Source: Arctopsyche grandis (taxonomy: Eukaryota > Arthropoda > Insecta > Trichoptera > Hydropsychidae). Taken from it: a stretch of DNA of 64,000 bases. Below, one piece after another: positions 10,419-22,000 of the stretch. Where the stretch lies: positions 6,882,001 to 6,946,000 of the forward strand of contig NC_135360.1 in NCBI RefSeq assembly GCF_051622035.1. Reading direction: 5' to 3'. A program made the translations under genes and the position numbers. Position 1 is the stretch's first letter. Every line of letters starts with the position of its first letter. The notes beneath the pieces are model-generated. The model saw only the letters and a list, made by a program, of their open reading frames with translations. It did no database searches and was not told the origin of the DNA.

Positions 10419-10551
10419 TAAAGCCCGAACCCAGAGGGTGCCGCGTATTGTTCAAATGTTGTAATTGCATTGTTAAATGTTTACCGAACCTTTTTAACAA
10501 AGGATTTACAACAATGGAACAATGAGCGGCACCTTGGCTATCCTACCTCTA
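10419..10551. mobile_element. Hairpin MITE, family D, 133 bp
   Basis: Begins TAAAGCCCGAACCC and ends CCTACCTCTA. The centre folds on itself: ATTGTTCAAATGTTGTAA pairs with TTTACAACAATGGAACAAT around TTTACCGAACC. Flanking octamers AACATAAC (10411-10418) and AACATAAT (10552-10559) fit a slightly mutated 8-bp target duplication, suggesting a hAT-type element. Confidence 0.75.
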
Positions 10552-10751
10552 AACATAATATAACTATTTAATTTTTAGATAAGTCAAAAAATACCCTTTT
10601 ATAAAATGCGACAAATGAAAACATCCAGGGGAGGGCAATCACATGCATTGTCCATTTAAATAAATTAATAATAATCATTAAATCAGTATACGTACATAGA
10701 AGATTGGTTCAAATTATAGAACTGGTTGTTATTCAATTTTTATTTTAACAA

Positions 10752-11290
10752 TCTAATATATAATTTGGAAAGAGACTTTGTATATATGTATGTATGTATG
10801 TACGTGTGTATTTATCCTTCGTTCGTAGAAATCCGTGATGTCATCGAACAATTATTTCGCTGTTTTCCAATTCAAAGGATTCGAAGTTCCCGGAGGCGTA
10901 GGTGCCGAGGGCAAAGCCATAGGGGGCGCAGATGTCGGGGGCGGAGCTCTAGCGAACGCCAACGGCAAAGCCCATTGGCCAGAGGCGGAGCCCTGGGGGC
11001 GAAGCCCTACGACTCCGCTCCCAAGGGGCGCCGAGGGCAAAGCCCTAGTGGGCGGAGACGCCGGGGGTGTATATATATATTTTTTTTATAAGAGACTTAC
11101 TATACATATACATATGTTTGTTTTTTCGTGACATTCAATTTAATAAAAAAAAAAACAAATGAGTTCAAATAAATTTATATAAAATAAAACTATTCAAATA
11201 AATATAATAAAATGTTTACTATAAGATTAATCATGTTTAAGCAGTTTAAATATACTACAAATACCGAGTGAAGCCGGGTAATACCGAGTA
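10752..11290 (+). mobile_element. Helitron-like element, non-autonomous
   Basis: Starts A|TCTAATATATAATTT and continues GGAAAGAGACTTTG, a 5' end shared with copies at 28.2, 61.1 and 63.99 kb. The right end has ACCGAGTGAAGCCGGGT, a bulged hairpin typical of this family's 3' end, followed by GAGTAG, a degraded CTAG. It contains no protein. Helitron assignment is inferred from TC/CTRR termini and the 3' hairpin in sister copies. Confidence 0.6.
10872..11066. repeat. GC-rich degenerate minisatellite in the Helitron-like element
   Basis: About 195 bp rich in units like GCCGAGGGCAAAGCCCTA and GGGCGGAGCC, in sharp contrast to the AT-rich flanks. Long overlapping frames here are a by-product of composition, not genes. 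Confidence 0.7.
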
Positions 11291-11941
<651 letters not shown>

Positions 11942-11957
11942 TTGTGAAGGACTAAGG

Positions 11958-12859
11958 CAGTGCTACTCAAACTTTTTCAGCTGGTGGACCAGTATATATT
12001 TTTCAATAATAATGTATGGTTGAAAACTTGTAAACAAATAAAAATAAAATAAAATCTAAGTATTAAAATTTATTTTATTGAATTCAAAGAAGTACAATAA
12101 CTAATGAGACATACATATGAGCTTGTTTGTTATTATAACTTATCCAGTCGTGGTTTAATCGAAGACAATGCCACACGCAATGGATCATAAATATCCACAC
12201 TATTACGATATTTTGTTTTAATTATACTCATGGTTGAGAAACCAGTCTCGCAAAGGTAAGTTGATGCAAATGGTAAAAGAGTTTTCACTGCAAGTTCATA
12301 AATATATGGGAATTCTACTTTTAATTTGATCCAAAAGCCTGCAAGTGAAGTTGTAGTTTCAAAACATTTTTTTTTAATTCTTGATTTGCAGTCAGATCAA
12401 TTAGTTTATCTTCCAAATTAGGTGATATATCATCATTCCATAGCGAAAATGGATTTCGTATCCATCCTTTTCATCTGGTGGAAAATAGAAATCGAATCGC
12501 TCTGATAAATTCGTCAAATGACAACTGATTATATCGCGCAAAGACGTCATATTAAGCTCCTCTCCTCCTTCGTAAATAATATCAGCCAAATTGTGAAACA
12601 TGTCATAGCAATCTTTTGAAACACGAATCTTCCATGATTTTAGCTTTCGTTTCAACCCATCTGTATTGTCTGCCATTGTGAAATAAGATGACATTCTTCC
12701 TTGCATGGATAAGTTAAGGTCATTCAAAATGCAAAACATATCTGTCAAATAAGCTATATTTTGAAATAGTTTTGACATAAGCTATTGTGTTATTTTTTTT
12801 AATTACGTCTTTCTCCGCGGACCAGTAATGGGCGGCGGACCATAGTTTGAGTAGCACTG
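11958..12859 (-). mobile_element. hAT element, 902 bp, with exact 8-bp target duplication
   Basis: Inverted ends CAGTGCTACTCAAACT and AGTTTGAGTAGCACTG are flanked by the identical octamer GACTAAGG (11950-11957 and 12860-12867). This is a textbook hAT insertion. It holds minus-strand transposase remnants and is shorter than an autonomous hAT, so it is internally deleted. Sequence after TTTTTCAGCTGGTGGACCAG mirrors the right-hand GCGGACCAGTAATGGGCGG. Confidence 0.93.
12133..12778 (-). pseudogene. hAT transposase C-terminal half, degenerate
   Basis: Reading right to left, one frame gives MSKLFQNIAYLTDMFCILND, then SMQGRM and LKSWKIRVSKDCYDMF. This resembles domesticated hAT relatives of the ZBED5/SCAND3 kind, where LAYLADIFSHLN and NLSLQG motifs precede the dimerisation region. 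After a frame change near 12370-12400 it continues to PFASTYLCETGFSTMS, IIKTKYRN and the terminal block RVALSSIKPRLDKL. The latter is the hAT C-terminal dimerisation domain. The N-terminal zinc finger and the first catalytic region are absent, so this is a relic. Confidence 0.8.
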
Positions 12860-12867
12860 GACTAAGG

Positions 12868-13197
12868 TATTATTTAACTTTCAGTTCAACGCGAACGCTC
12901 AGTATGCGAAGACGCTTCCTCACCAAAAACTTTATCAGTTACGAGTGAGTTTTTTTTTTAATTTTCTATACTTGTTTGAATATTGTTTAGTATCTTAGTA
13001 TATAAAGTTAAGTATCTTATTATATAAAATTTGGATTATTTTACAGTACCAATTATTATTTATATCACGTCCTTGGAGCACAACGCTGATGTGTCTTTAA
13101 AATCTAATTAGTCAAGACTTAATATAAATATGATTATTTGCCATAGTCACTGTTGTGCTCTTATGTCGCGATATTAGTATTTTGTATAATACATATA
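12868..13197. other. AT-rich intergenic region
   Basis: No gene, repeat boundary or regulatory site is recognised. Confidence 0.5.
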
Positions 13198-13578
13198 CTA
13201 GATGAACCCGGCATGCTTTGCAATGCCACAATAACGCATGCAATTCCCGTTCCCGTTCCCGCTCCCGTTCCCGCTCCCGTTCCCGTTCCCGTTCCCGTTC
13301 CCGTTCCCGTTCCCGTTCTCGTTCCTGTTCCCATTTGTCGGAAAAACGCAGGCAGCGAACACGTTGGTTGCGACGCGAAAACATTTGAAATTATAGCGTT
13401 GCAATGACACTCATTCCCGTTTTTCCCGTTTCCATTCCCGTTTTTACCGTTTTTTTCACATTAATCTTCCCGGACATACATGCAACAGATCCTGGAAGTT
13501 CCATCGTAATCGGTTCAGTGGTTTAGGAGCTTATTCGAGACACACACACATACATTCATTTTTATATATGTATATAGA
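13198..13578 (-). mobile_element. Helitron-like element (minus), copy with expanded hexamer
   Basis: In minus orientation it begins A|TCTATATACATATAT at 13578 and ends with a hairpin-like GGCATTGCAAAGCATGCC, then GGGTTCAT, then CTAG|T at 13198. These are Helitron features: TC start, 3' hairpin, CTRR end, insertion between A and T. A second copy is in cry intron 5 (18632-18921). Non-coding. Confidence 0.7.
13243..13332. repeat. (GTTCCC)n hexanucleotide repeat
   Basis: About 14 units of CGTTCC/CGCTCC inside the Helitron-like element. The sister copy at 18676-18697 has only about two units, so the array expanded after the copies separated. It creates meaningless Pro-Val and Asn-Gly frames. Confidence 0.95.
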
Positions 13579-13721
13579 TTATCGACGTTGTTCATAGTGT
13601 GTTCTGAAAAAGCAAAAATGAAATTAATAAAAAAATATTTAATGATAAAATTATCATTAATCTTCTAATAACAATCAGTATCTACATATGCGTATATTCA
13701 AAGATGTTATTTTATTTAAGA

Positions 13722-13760
13722 CTAGTGGTGCTACCCGGCATCGCTCGGCAAATCATACTA
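13722..13760 (-). mobile_element. Helitron-like 3' terminus (minus)
   Basis: ACTAGTGGTGCTACCCGGCA then TCGCTCGG: CTAG followed, in minus orientation, by the CCGAGC...GCCGGGT hairpin seen at 27035, 28751 and 58884. No 5' end was located nearby; probably truncated. Confidence 0.5.
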
Positions 13761-14158
13761 ACTTAAAATTATTAAGGTTTTGGCTAGAATTCGTGAATTG
13801 GAAGTAGTAATTTTTTTTAAAACAATATGTAATAATTTTATTTTGACTTTTTAAATTATTTCTATATTCTTAATATTTTATGTTTATACTATTTACAGTG
13901 ACGTTAAGTAATAAAAAAAAATTTAAACAAAATCCGACAACCGGAAGTAAAACTTTTGTCTAGTGTAAGTTTCACTACATTTGCCCTCAATTTGTATCGA
14001 AAATGCTCTCATAGCCGATATGTGTCAACGTGAATGTATGTTAAATTATCGAATTTCGTTGTTTATCCTTCTTATATTCCTCAAATATAGAGATAAAGTT
14101 ATGGGTTGTCATATCCGAATTTATTTTATTTGTGTGTGTCACACACATATGTACTATA
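13761..14158. other. AT-rich intergenic region
   Basis: No gene is recognised. Around 13930-13975 a short phrase (CCGACAACCGGAAGTA) resembles part of the repeat-like stretch at 40.2-40.5 kb. Confidence 0.4.
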
Positions 14159-14346
14159 CACCAGCAGTCACATAAAATGGAACGCTTGTGAATTTTACGA
14201 CTTCGAGGTCATTAAAGGATAATCCCTTTATGTGTAGGGTTTTTAACGACCAAATATTCTAAATATGATTGTTTTCTAAGATTTGAGTTCAGTTTAGTGT
14301 GGGTTTTCGAGGAGAAAGCATCAAATTCGAATTTTAACACGTCAAC

Positions 14347-15463
14347 ATGAAAAAACGAGCTCAGTTATCATTGCAGAAGAGTGTAAAAATCGTGACATTG
14401 GCGAGTTCAGGATTTTCCTTTCGGTCAATTTCCAAGAAAATGGGATGTTCTATATCGACTGTTTCGAGAATGCTGATAAAAAAAAAGAGAATCTGGAAGT
14501 TTTGATCGTAAGAAGGGGACCGAACTGAAAAGATGCACATCGGAGAGGCAAGACCGTGTAATAACCAGATTATCTTTACAGCAGCGATTCAAAACTGCTG
14601 TAGAAATAAGAACAGATGTATCTTCACAATTTTCCATGGAAATCAGCGACTCAACAGTAAGAAGGCGACTCAGAGAAGCTGGACTGTACGGTCGGAAAGC
14701 TGCAAAAAAACCACTACTAACCAAGAGAATGAAAAACAATCGATTGGAATGGGCGAAAGCACATGAAAATTGGAGTCCATCAGATTGGCAACGAGTGATA
14801 CTTTCCGACAAATCAAAGTTTAACCTCTATAGTCCTGATGGTTTTCCGTATGTCCGAAGGAAAGTTGGCGAAAGGTATAATGAAAATTGTACCCTTAAAA
14901 ATGTTAAGCATCCTCCAAGTCAAATGGTCTGGGGATGCTTTTCGTACCATAGCATTGGACAATTGGAGTTTCTACAAGGTGCCATCGATGGAAAAAAATA
15001 TAAAAAAATTTTAGAAGAAAGCTTTGTCCCATCGATGGAAAACCACCTTTCATATACCGATGATATAATTTTTCAAGATGACTCTGCCCCTTGTCATCGA
15101 GCTAAATTGGTGAGAATTCATTTTATTTGATAGCATTGAATATAAATTATAAAATTTCATTCAAAAAACTGATTTTTTTTTTTTACTTTTTTTTTGGTTC
15201 GGGACTATTTACAAGAAATGGGTGTAAAGACACTACCATGGCCTGGCAATGGTCCCGATTTAAATCCAATCGAAAATTTATGGATGGGTATCAAGTACAG
15301 GATAAGGAAGAACAATGTTACTACTCTTAAATCGTTGAAAGAAATAATAGAAAAGATATGGTACGAAGACTTCCCAATCGAAAATTTAAAAACTTTAGTA
15401 GATTCCATGCCAAACCGAATAAAAGAAGTTATAAAATCGAAAGGAGCCGCTACAAAATATTAA
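14347..15463 (+). pseudogene. Tc1-like transposase, disabled, with intron-like insertion
   Basis: DD34E transposase. An N-terminal helix-turn-helix region (SFRSISKKMGCSISTVSRML) is followed by STVRRRLREAGLYGRKAAKK, then catalytic blocks LSDKSKFNL, WGCFSYHSIG, QDDSAPCHRAKL and PDLNPIENLWM, ending in IKSKGAATKY. Two disruptions are seen. A frame change occurs in an A-run (14478-14486). Between AKL and VRDYLQ lies an 87-bp insertion (15110-15196) that begins GTGAGAATTC, has a long T-rich tract and contains stops; its length keeps the frame. If it were spliced the catalytic domain would be continuous, but its last dinucleotide is TG, not AG. Confidence 0.88.
15110..15196 (+). other. Intron-like insertion within Tc1 transposase
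   Basis: A strong 5' splice-site consensus (G|GTGAGAATT), a plausible branch stretch and a polypyrimidine tract of more than 20 T residues end at TTTG|GTTCGG. The canonical AG is missing; TG occupies its position. Length is 87 bp, divisible by three. Confidence 0.55.
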
Positions 15464-15777
15464 TTTCTTTTTTATAAGTTGTATATAATAATATGTGACT
15501 GTAATAAAATTAAAAATGTATATGTATAGTGTTATTTTCATTTCAAATTTCATTTAACCGTGAAGTCAACGCACGGTCGTAAAATCTGCCCTCCATTAAA
15601 TTTCTCCCCAACTCATTTTTGTCAACTTTTTTTTTTCACGTTTGGTATTACACGAATGCACTATGGTACAACCTATCATTTAAATGACTTTCGGTTTTGG
15701 TTTTATATAAGATTAACGAAATTTCACGCAAAAACATGTTTCGCTTAAGCGTTCCGTTTTATGTGACTGCTGCTGTA

Positions 15778-16057
15778 TATTTTTTTTTGACTTTTGAGAA
15801 AAAAGTTTACATCAAAGTTGAAATTCGGACAAGGGTTGCATTTGTTGAAATTCGTCGCTTTGAAGATATTGCTTTTATTGCCTTTAACCCTTTTAATTGC
15901 CTTTTCTTTACACAAGCAGGTTCAACGAGGCGTTTAATCAAACAATATACATATGTACTCTGTATCGGTTATTAACTGGAGTATTACGACATTTGTTTAC
16001 GTATATTTGATGAAAATAATTGCTTTCAGAAAAAAGTAAGTAAAGCTAAAGGTTACG
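15778..16057 (+). promoter_or_regulatory. cry upstream region / 5'UTR
   Basis: The 280 bp between the Tc1 element and the cry start. TTGATGA followed by TTGCTTTCAG|AAAAAAG just before 16031 looks like a branch point and 3' splice site. The cry transcript may therefore have an upstream non-coding exon, possibly on the far side of the Tc1 element. No TATA box or E-box was seen here. Confidence 0.4.
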
Positions 16058-19000
16058 ATGGATAGAAAACATGGAGGAAGCGTGCTGTGGTTTCGGCATG
16101 GGTTACGACTTCACGATAATCCAGCTCACCAAAATGCCGTCAAAAATCCGGAAGTGCCGTTCTACCCGATCTTCATCTTCGATGGAGAAAGTGCAGGTAG
16201 TGAAGAATATTCAGTATACTCCAAAGAATATATATATATCTGAGAGATTATTAAATAATATTTATAAAAGTCGTATTTAACATACATATATTTGGTTAGT
16301 GAGTTGAATAAACGGTCTGTAAATTCATTCGGATCATTTTTGTCCTCTGGGTTAATATTTAATCGAAACTTTATGTATAATTAAACATAAACATAAAAAA
16401 AGTTTTTTAAAAACATACCTCTTCTTTAAATTGTATATAAAATTATTATTTTGAAAAAAAACAATTATTTTATTTTAATACCGCCATCTATGTTTAAAAC
16501 TAATAAACAAGCGATGGATGGATAAACGTCAACGACTATCTCGCCGGGCAGATATTAAACGCGTCTTATACGTTTTCATTTAGGATTCATTTACTTAGTA
16601 TGAAAACGATCGGATAAGAGGCAAACTTTTTCCTGAATTGTAATCTTAAGTGAAATGTAAAGGAGGTATGTAAAAATCGGGTCTACCTCACGGGCCGGAA
16701 TGTGAAATGCCGGAAAACGCAAATATCAGAAGGCAAAGATCGAAAATCGAAAGATCTTAAGTCGAAAGATCAAAAAAAAGGGTGCATAGTAAACGGTACA
16801 TACTCACTTAATTTGCGCGACCAGGAAACAACAGGATCAAGAGGAACAGGCTTTTCCTCCCGTATTAATGTGCGCGCGCAGAATACAGGAGGAAAAGCCT
16901 GTTCCTCTTATTCCTGTTGTATCCTGCTCGCGCAAATTAAGTGAGTATGTACGTGAGTATGTACCGTTTACCATGCACCCTTTTTTTTATATTTCGACTT
17001 AAGATCTTTCGATTTTCGATCTTTGCCTTCCGATATTTGCGTTTTCCGGCATTTCACATTCCGGCCCGTCACGGAGACCGGTAAAAATCATATTTTGTGG
17101 AAAAAATTGAATATGTATTCAGGATAAAAATAACTTTGTCGAGAAAAAGTTGACTGGGTGAATCAGTATCGTTGGCTTAGAAAACGCATTATTAATATTG
17201 GAAATTCGAGTGTGCAAAAGAATTATTCATTATACATACATATATAATACGCACTGCGCTTTGAATTTACCACATTCATTGATAATTATTTAAAATGTAA
17301 ACAAATATTTAAATGGATTAGTTTATGCAATAGCACAACGCTTAAATACATGTTTAATGAGATACTTTTTATTCAATTTAAAATAGAAACAACGAGTGTT
17401 TTGCATTAGTAGGTATTACACAGTCAGATGTGAAATGTATGAGAGAAACTCGACTATTCACGTGATACCATTGAATAAATTTGGTAACTCGTATTTGTTT
17501 AACTTTAAAAAAGCTTACATACATTATAATACATTACTTTGAATACTCTGAATTAACACGCACTGATTATTTAAGGTACAAAGTTGATAGGATACAATCG
17601 AATGCGTTATTTGTTGGAGTCGTTGGACGATATCAACAATCAGTATAAAATATTTGGTGGAAGATTGTATATGTTTAGCGGAAAGCCTGATGTTATCATT
17701 CGAAGACTGTGGGAAGAACTAGGTAAACTTAGCAAATATCCTGCAGGGTGAATCAAATCCTCAACGTTGAACTTTTTCAACAACTTGTTTTCAAATATAT
17801 GTATGTATGTATGTAGGTATAACCGACATATCGTTAGAGCAAGACTGTGAACCGATTTGGACTAACAGAGACTCTTTAGTCAAATATTTATGCAGAGACA
17901 TAGGAGTCGTATACAATGAGTTTGTATCACACACTTTATGGGATCCTGCTAAAGTCATAAAAGCCAACGGAGGTATACCACCGTTGACATTCCAGATGTT
18001 TTTAGTGAGTATTGTTAATTGTTTATCAATATTTATAATTTTAATTTCAATTAAATACAACTCTATATTTTTTTAGCACACGGTTGAAACTATCGGACTT
18101 CCTGCAAGACCAGTAGATGACGTTGACTTTAAAAATGTTAAATTTGGTATTATCCCACCGTATTTATGTAATGAACTTCTCATGTTTGAAGAGGTAATCT
18201 AGCTGCAACTCTACCATAAATAAAACAAAAGTTAATTCAATGTAACATTTAGTAATTTATAAAACAGACTCCGAAACCAGAAGATTTTGGAATACTCTAT
18301 GAGACGCAACTGGATGAATTACCGATGATAAGATGGACTGGCGGGGAAACTTTGGCTTTAAGGCTATTCTCAAATCGTCTACAAATCGAAGCACAAGCTT
18401 TCATCAGGTTGTTTTTAATGAATTATTTCTAAATCTATGTATTCGGTAATTTGACAAAAGATCTATATCCATATCAGGGGCGGCTCGTTACTTTAAAAAC
18501 AGGTGGGCACAAAAAAGCTAACCCCCCCCCCTCTTCCCCTTCCTCATACATATAAATTTTTTTTTCAAAGAAATGAAATTTCTATATTTTTAGTGACATT
18601 TTCTACAAGGAAAATGACTTTTATTAACAAACTAGCTAAACACGGCATGAGTTGCAATGCCACGATAACGCATGCAATTCCCGTTCCCGTTCCCATTTGT
18701 CGGAAAAACGCAGGAAGAGAACACGTTGGTCGCGACGCGAAAACATTTGAAATTATAGCGTTGCAATGATAACCATTACCATTTTTCCCGTTTTTTTTTC
18801 ATAGTAATCTTCCCGGACATGCATACAACAAATCCTGAAAGTTCCATCGTAATCGGTTCAGTGGCTTAGGAGCCTATTCGAGACACACACACATACATTC
18901 ATTTTTATATATGTATATAGATTATCGACGTTGTTCATAGTGTGTTCTGAAAAAGCAAAAATGAAATTAATAAAAAAATATTTAATGATAAAATTATCAT

Positions 19001-22000
19001 ACAATTTTTATCTTTTAATATATAGTGGAAATGTCGAAAAACGTTGACGGTTTTGTGTATTTTTCGAATCGACCGGGGCTGACGTATTCAGCCCCAAAGA
19101 GACCTTAACGCAGTCAACTAAAAGCGACCTTCTGTATACGGTAATACGGGTCATTTTACTCTGCTTCGACTGAATGTCTACAGTCTGTAGCAGGTAAACT
19201 GAAGCTGGCGACTACGGGACTACGGCAGATAAGCAACTACCCCGAATTTAATTACGAATCGGTTCTGCTAATTGCGTGGCGAGCGGGATAAATAAACACT
19301 TGTTGTCTCTTGACGAGAAATTACTAATATACAAAATTTGTTTTTTCAGTACAGGCAGTGTCTTTATGCGCGATATTTATCAAATAAATGTTTTACATTT
19401 CTCTGGCTGAATGAAATTTTTTCAACCAATTAGCTGTATATACTATGGGGATCTAGTCTTGTTGTGAAGGTCTTCTTCACCACCAGTCCGCCATGTATTA
19501 TAGACAGGTTCGTCTGTGTTCGGTATTAATACAACTATATGTTGAATGTGGTATTTATTCGATAGTAACACGTACACACAAGTATGATTAATTGTTGGTA
19601 AAAGTATATCGTTCAGAGGTCTCTAGATGTGGTAGAGGGTCGCTGGCTCGGCATTCGGCTATGTTCAGCAAGTCTCTGGATACGGCAGTGTGTTGCTGGC
19701 TGGTTGTTCTTCCAAGTCCGCGTAGTGAAGTGGTGGCTGGTCAGGAGCTGGATGTTGACTGGTCTGCTGCTTTGTGTCGACGCTTGCTGCTGTGGGTCGA
19801 CTGGCGTTGTTTGGGTTGTACCTCCTTTTATAGTGTTTCTGGAATCGCCTGACCGATGGTGGTGGTTTGTTGATGCGTAAGAAAGGAATGCACTTTTGTC
19901 GAGGCGTAGCATTTTCTGGAATGCTTGGCGCTGTTCCGCTCGATGTATTTTGTTGTTGCGGAATATTCTCGAAGGTTTCGATGACGATGACGACGACGAG
20001 ATTCCTACAATACATACATATAACGGGTCTACGTGACGAGACAGAATGTTAAATTACAGAAAACACAAATATCGGAAGGCAAAGATCGAAAATCGAAAGA
20101 TCTTAAGTCGAAAGATCAAAAAAAAAGAGGAACATGCTTTTCCTCCCGTATTCTGCGCGCGCACATTAATACGGGAGGAAAAGCCCTCCTGTTCCTGTTG
20201 TATCCTGCTCGCGCAAAATTAAGTGAGTATGTACCGTTTACCATGCACCATTTTTTTTTTGATCTTTCGACTTAAGATCTTTCGATTTTCGATCTTTGCC
20301 TTCCGATATTTGCGTTTTCTGTAATTTAACATTCTGTCTCGTCACGGAGACCGACATATAACTTATAAATAGTTGACAGTTAAATACATATAATTGTATT
20401 AATTATATTATCGCCAACAGTATTTTTAATAGAATATGTCATTTGTTTTCAAATTTAGGGGATCCTTTTTACCAACTCATTCTAATCTTGATCTCCTTGG
20501 GCCGCCGATTAGTCTAAGTCCGGCGCTTCGATTTGGATGCTTATCAATACGGAAGTGAGTATCAGTTTGGTATAAAATCAATCAGACAAGTTGATTTTTA
20601 AACTACATATATAATCTTGTATATTCATAAGATTTTACTGGGGCATTCGCGACTTGTTCAATCAAGTGCACGGAAACTCATTGGAAGCAATTCCGCAAAT
20701 CACAGGTTTAATTCCTTTACATAAACATATGAAGTCTAAATATTACATACATATATATTTATATATGTATATAGTCTAAATATTGCAATTTAACAATCAT
20801 TTATTCAAGGTCAACTAATATGGAGAGAATACTTTTATACGATGAGCGTGAACAACCCAAACTATGGACAGATGGAAAATAATCCTATTTGCTTGGACAT
20901 CGGTTGGTACAATCCGAATTCGTTCATTTTAGAAAGGTAAGTACACAGATCTTGTACAAAGTGAGACAGAAACAATTAAGACGATGTGTATCTTCAAAAT
21001 TGAGATACTCAAAAACAATATGATTGGTTTTAGTTTCGATTCCCGATTCTGATTTCAGTACCGATTCTCAATTTCGATTTCAGTTCCGATTCCCAATTCC
21101 AATTTCAGTTCCGATTCCCGATTCCGATTTCAGTTCCCATTCGCGTTTTAGATTTCAGTTCCAATTTCCGATTGCGATTTCAGTTCCAATTCCCGATTCC
21201 TATTTCAGTTCCGATTTTAGTTTCATTTCCCGATTCTGATTCCGACAATTGTTGTTTGTTATTATTATTATACATATGACTTTATTTCAATGTATCAATT
21301 ATTTTTCCGAAACCACAACAATAGTATATACATAGATATATAGTATGAAAAAATATATATTATTTTGCGTGATAACTTATCGAACGCCCACTTGACTTTA
21401 TTCCGTTTTAAGTGTATTTTGCTCAATTTTGAGTGGGGTTACTTTTTACCCCATATCGCGTCTAGTGTGATATTTTCGGTATTGGTACTCGAAGGTTAAA
21501 CCAAACATGAAAATCGAAACTACAGAATTAACCTTATTATTTTGTGATACAAAGTTATCTTATATAAATATGTAGTTGACTGGTGAATATTTACTTTTCA
21601 ATTAAATAATCATCATCTAATTGTTTTCATTCCACTCTAAATAAAATTGTTTGTGAAATCATTATCATTTGATTGATGTTATTAAAAATGTTTTCAGTTG
21701 GAAGCAAGGTAAGACAGGGTTTCCTTTTATCGACGCAGCTATGAGACAGTTAAAACGAGAGGGCTGGCTTCATCATACCGTTAGGAACGCCGTTGCATCA
21801 TTCCTTACCCGCGGAACACTGTGGTATTCGTGGGAGCATGGACTTCAGCACTTTTTGAAGTATTTATTGGACGCCGATTGGTCTGTATGCGCCGGCAACT
21901 GGATGTGGGTGTCAAGCTCGGCATTTGAAGCCTTGCTGGATAGTTCAGCATGCGCTTGTCCAGTGAATTTGGGCCGTCGTTTGGATCCCTCGGGAGAGTA

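Larger units (their letters stand above)
14159..15775 (+). mobile_element. Tc1-like element, inactive
   Basis: Inverted ends CACCAGCAGTCACATAAAA and, at the right, the complement of CAGCAGCAGTCACATAAAA are flanked by TA (14157-14158 and 15776-15777), the Tc1/mariner target. At 1617 bp it is the usual size. The transposase is disabled. The right end lies only 282 bp from the cry start codon, so the element sits in or next to the cry promoter. Confidence 0.92.

Noticed and set aside
10726-11131. Frames through the GC-rich block
   Set aside because: Compositional; they overlap each other in several frames and contain no motif.
13112-13410. Pro-Val, Asn-Gly and Arg-Glu repeat frames
   Set aside because: Produced by the (GTTCCC)n hexamer inside a Helitron-like element.
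19592-20015. Frames of 83-116 codons in cry intron 5
   Set aside because: They lie within the putative LTR and are Gln/Pro-rich without domain matches.
21024-21239. 71-codon frame with Phe/Pro/Asp repeats
   Set aside because: Translation of the minisatellite in cry intron 8.
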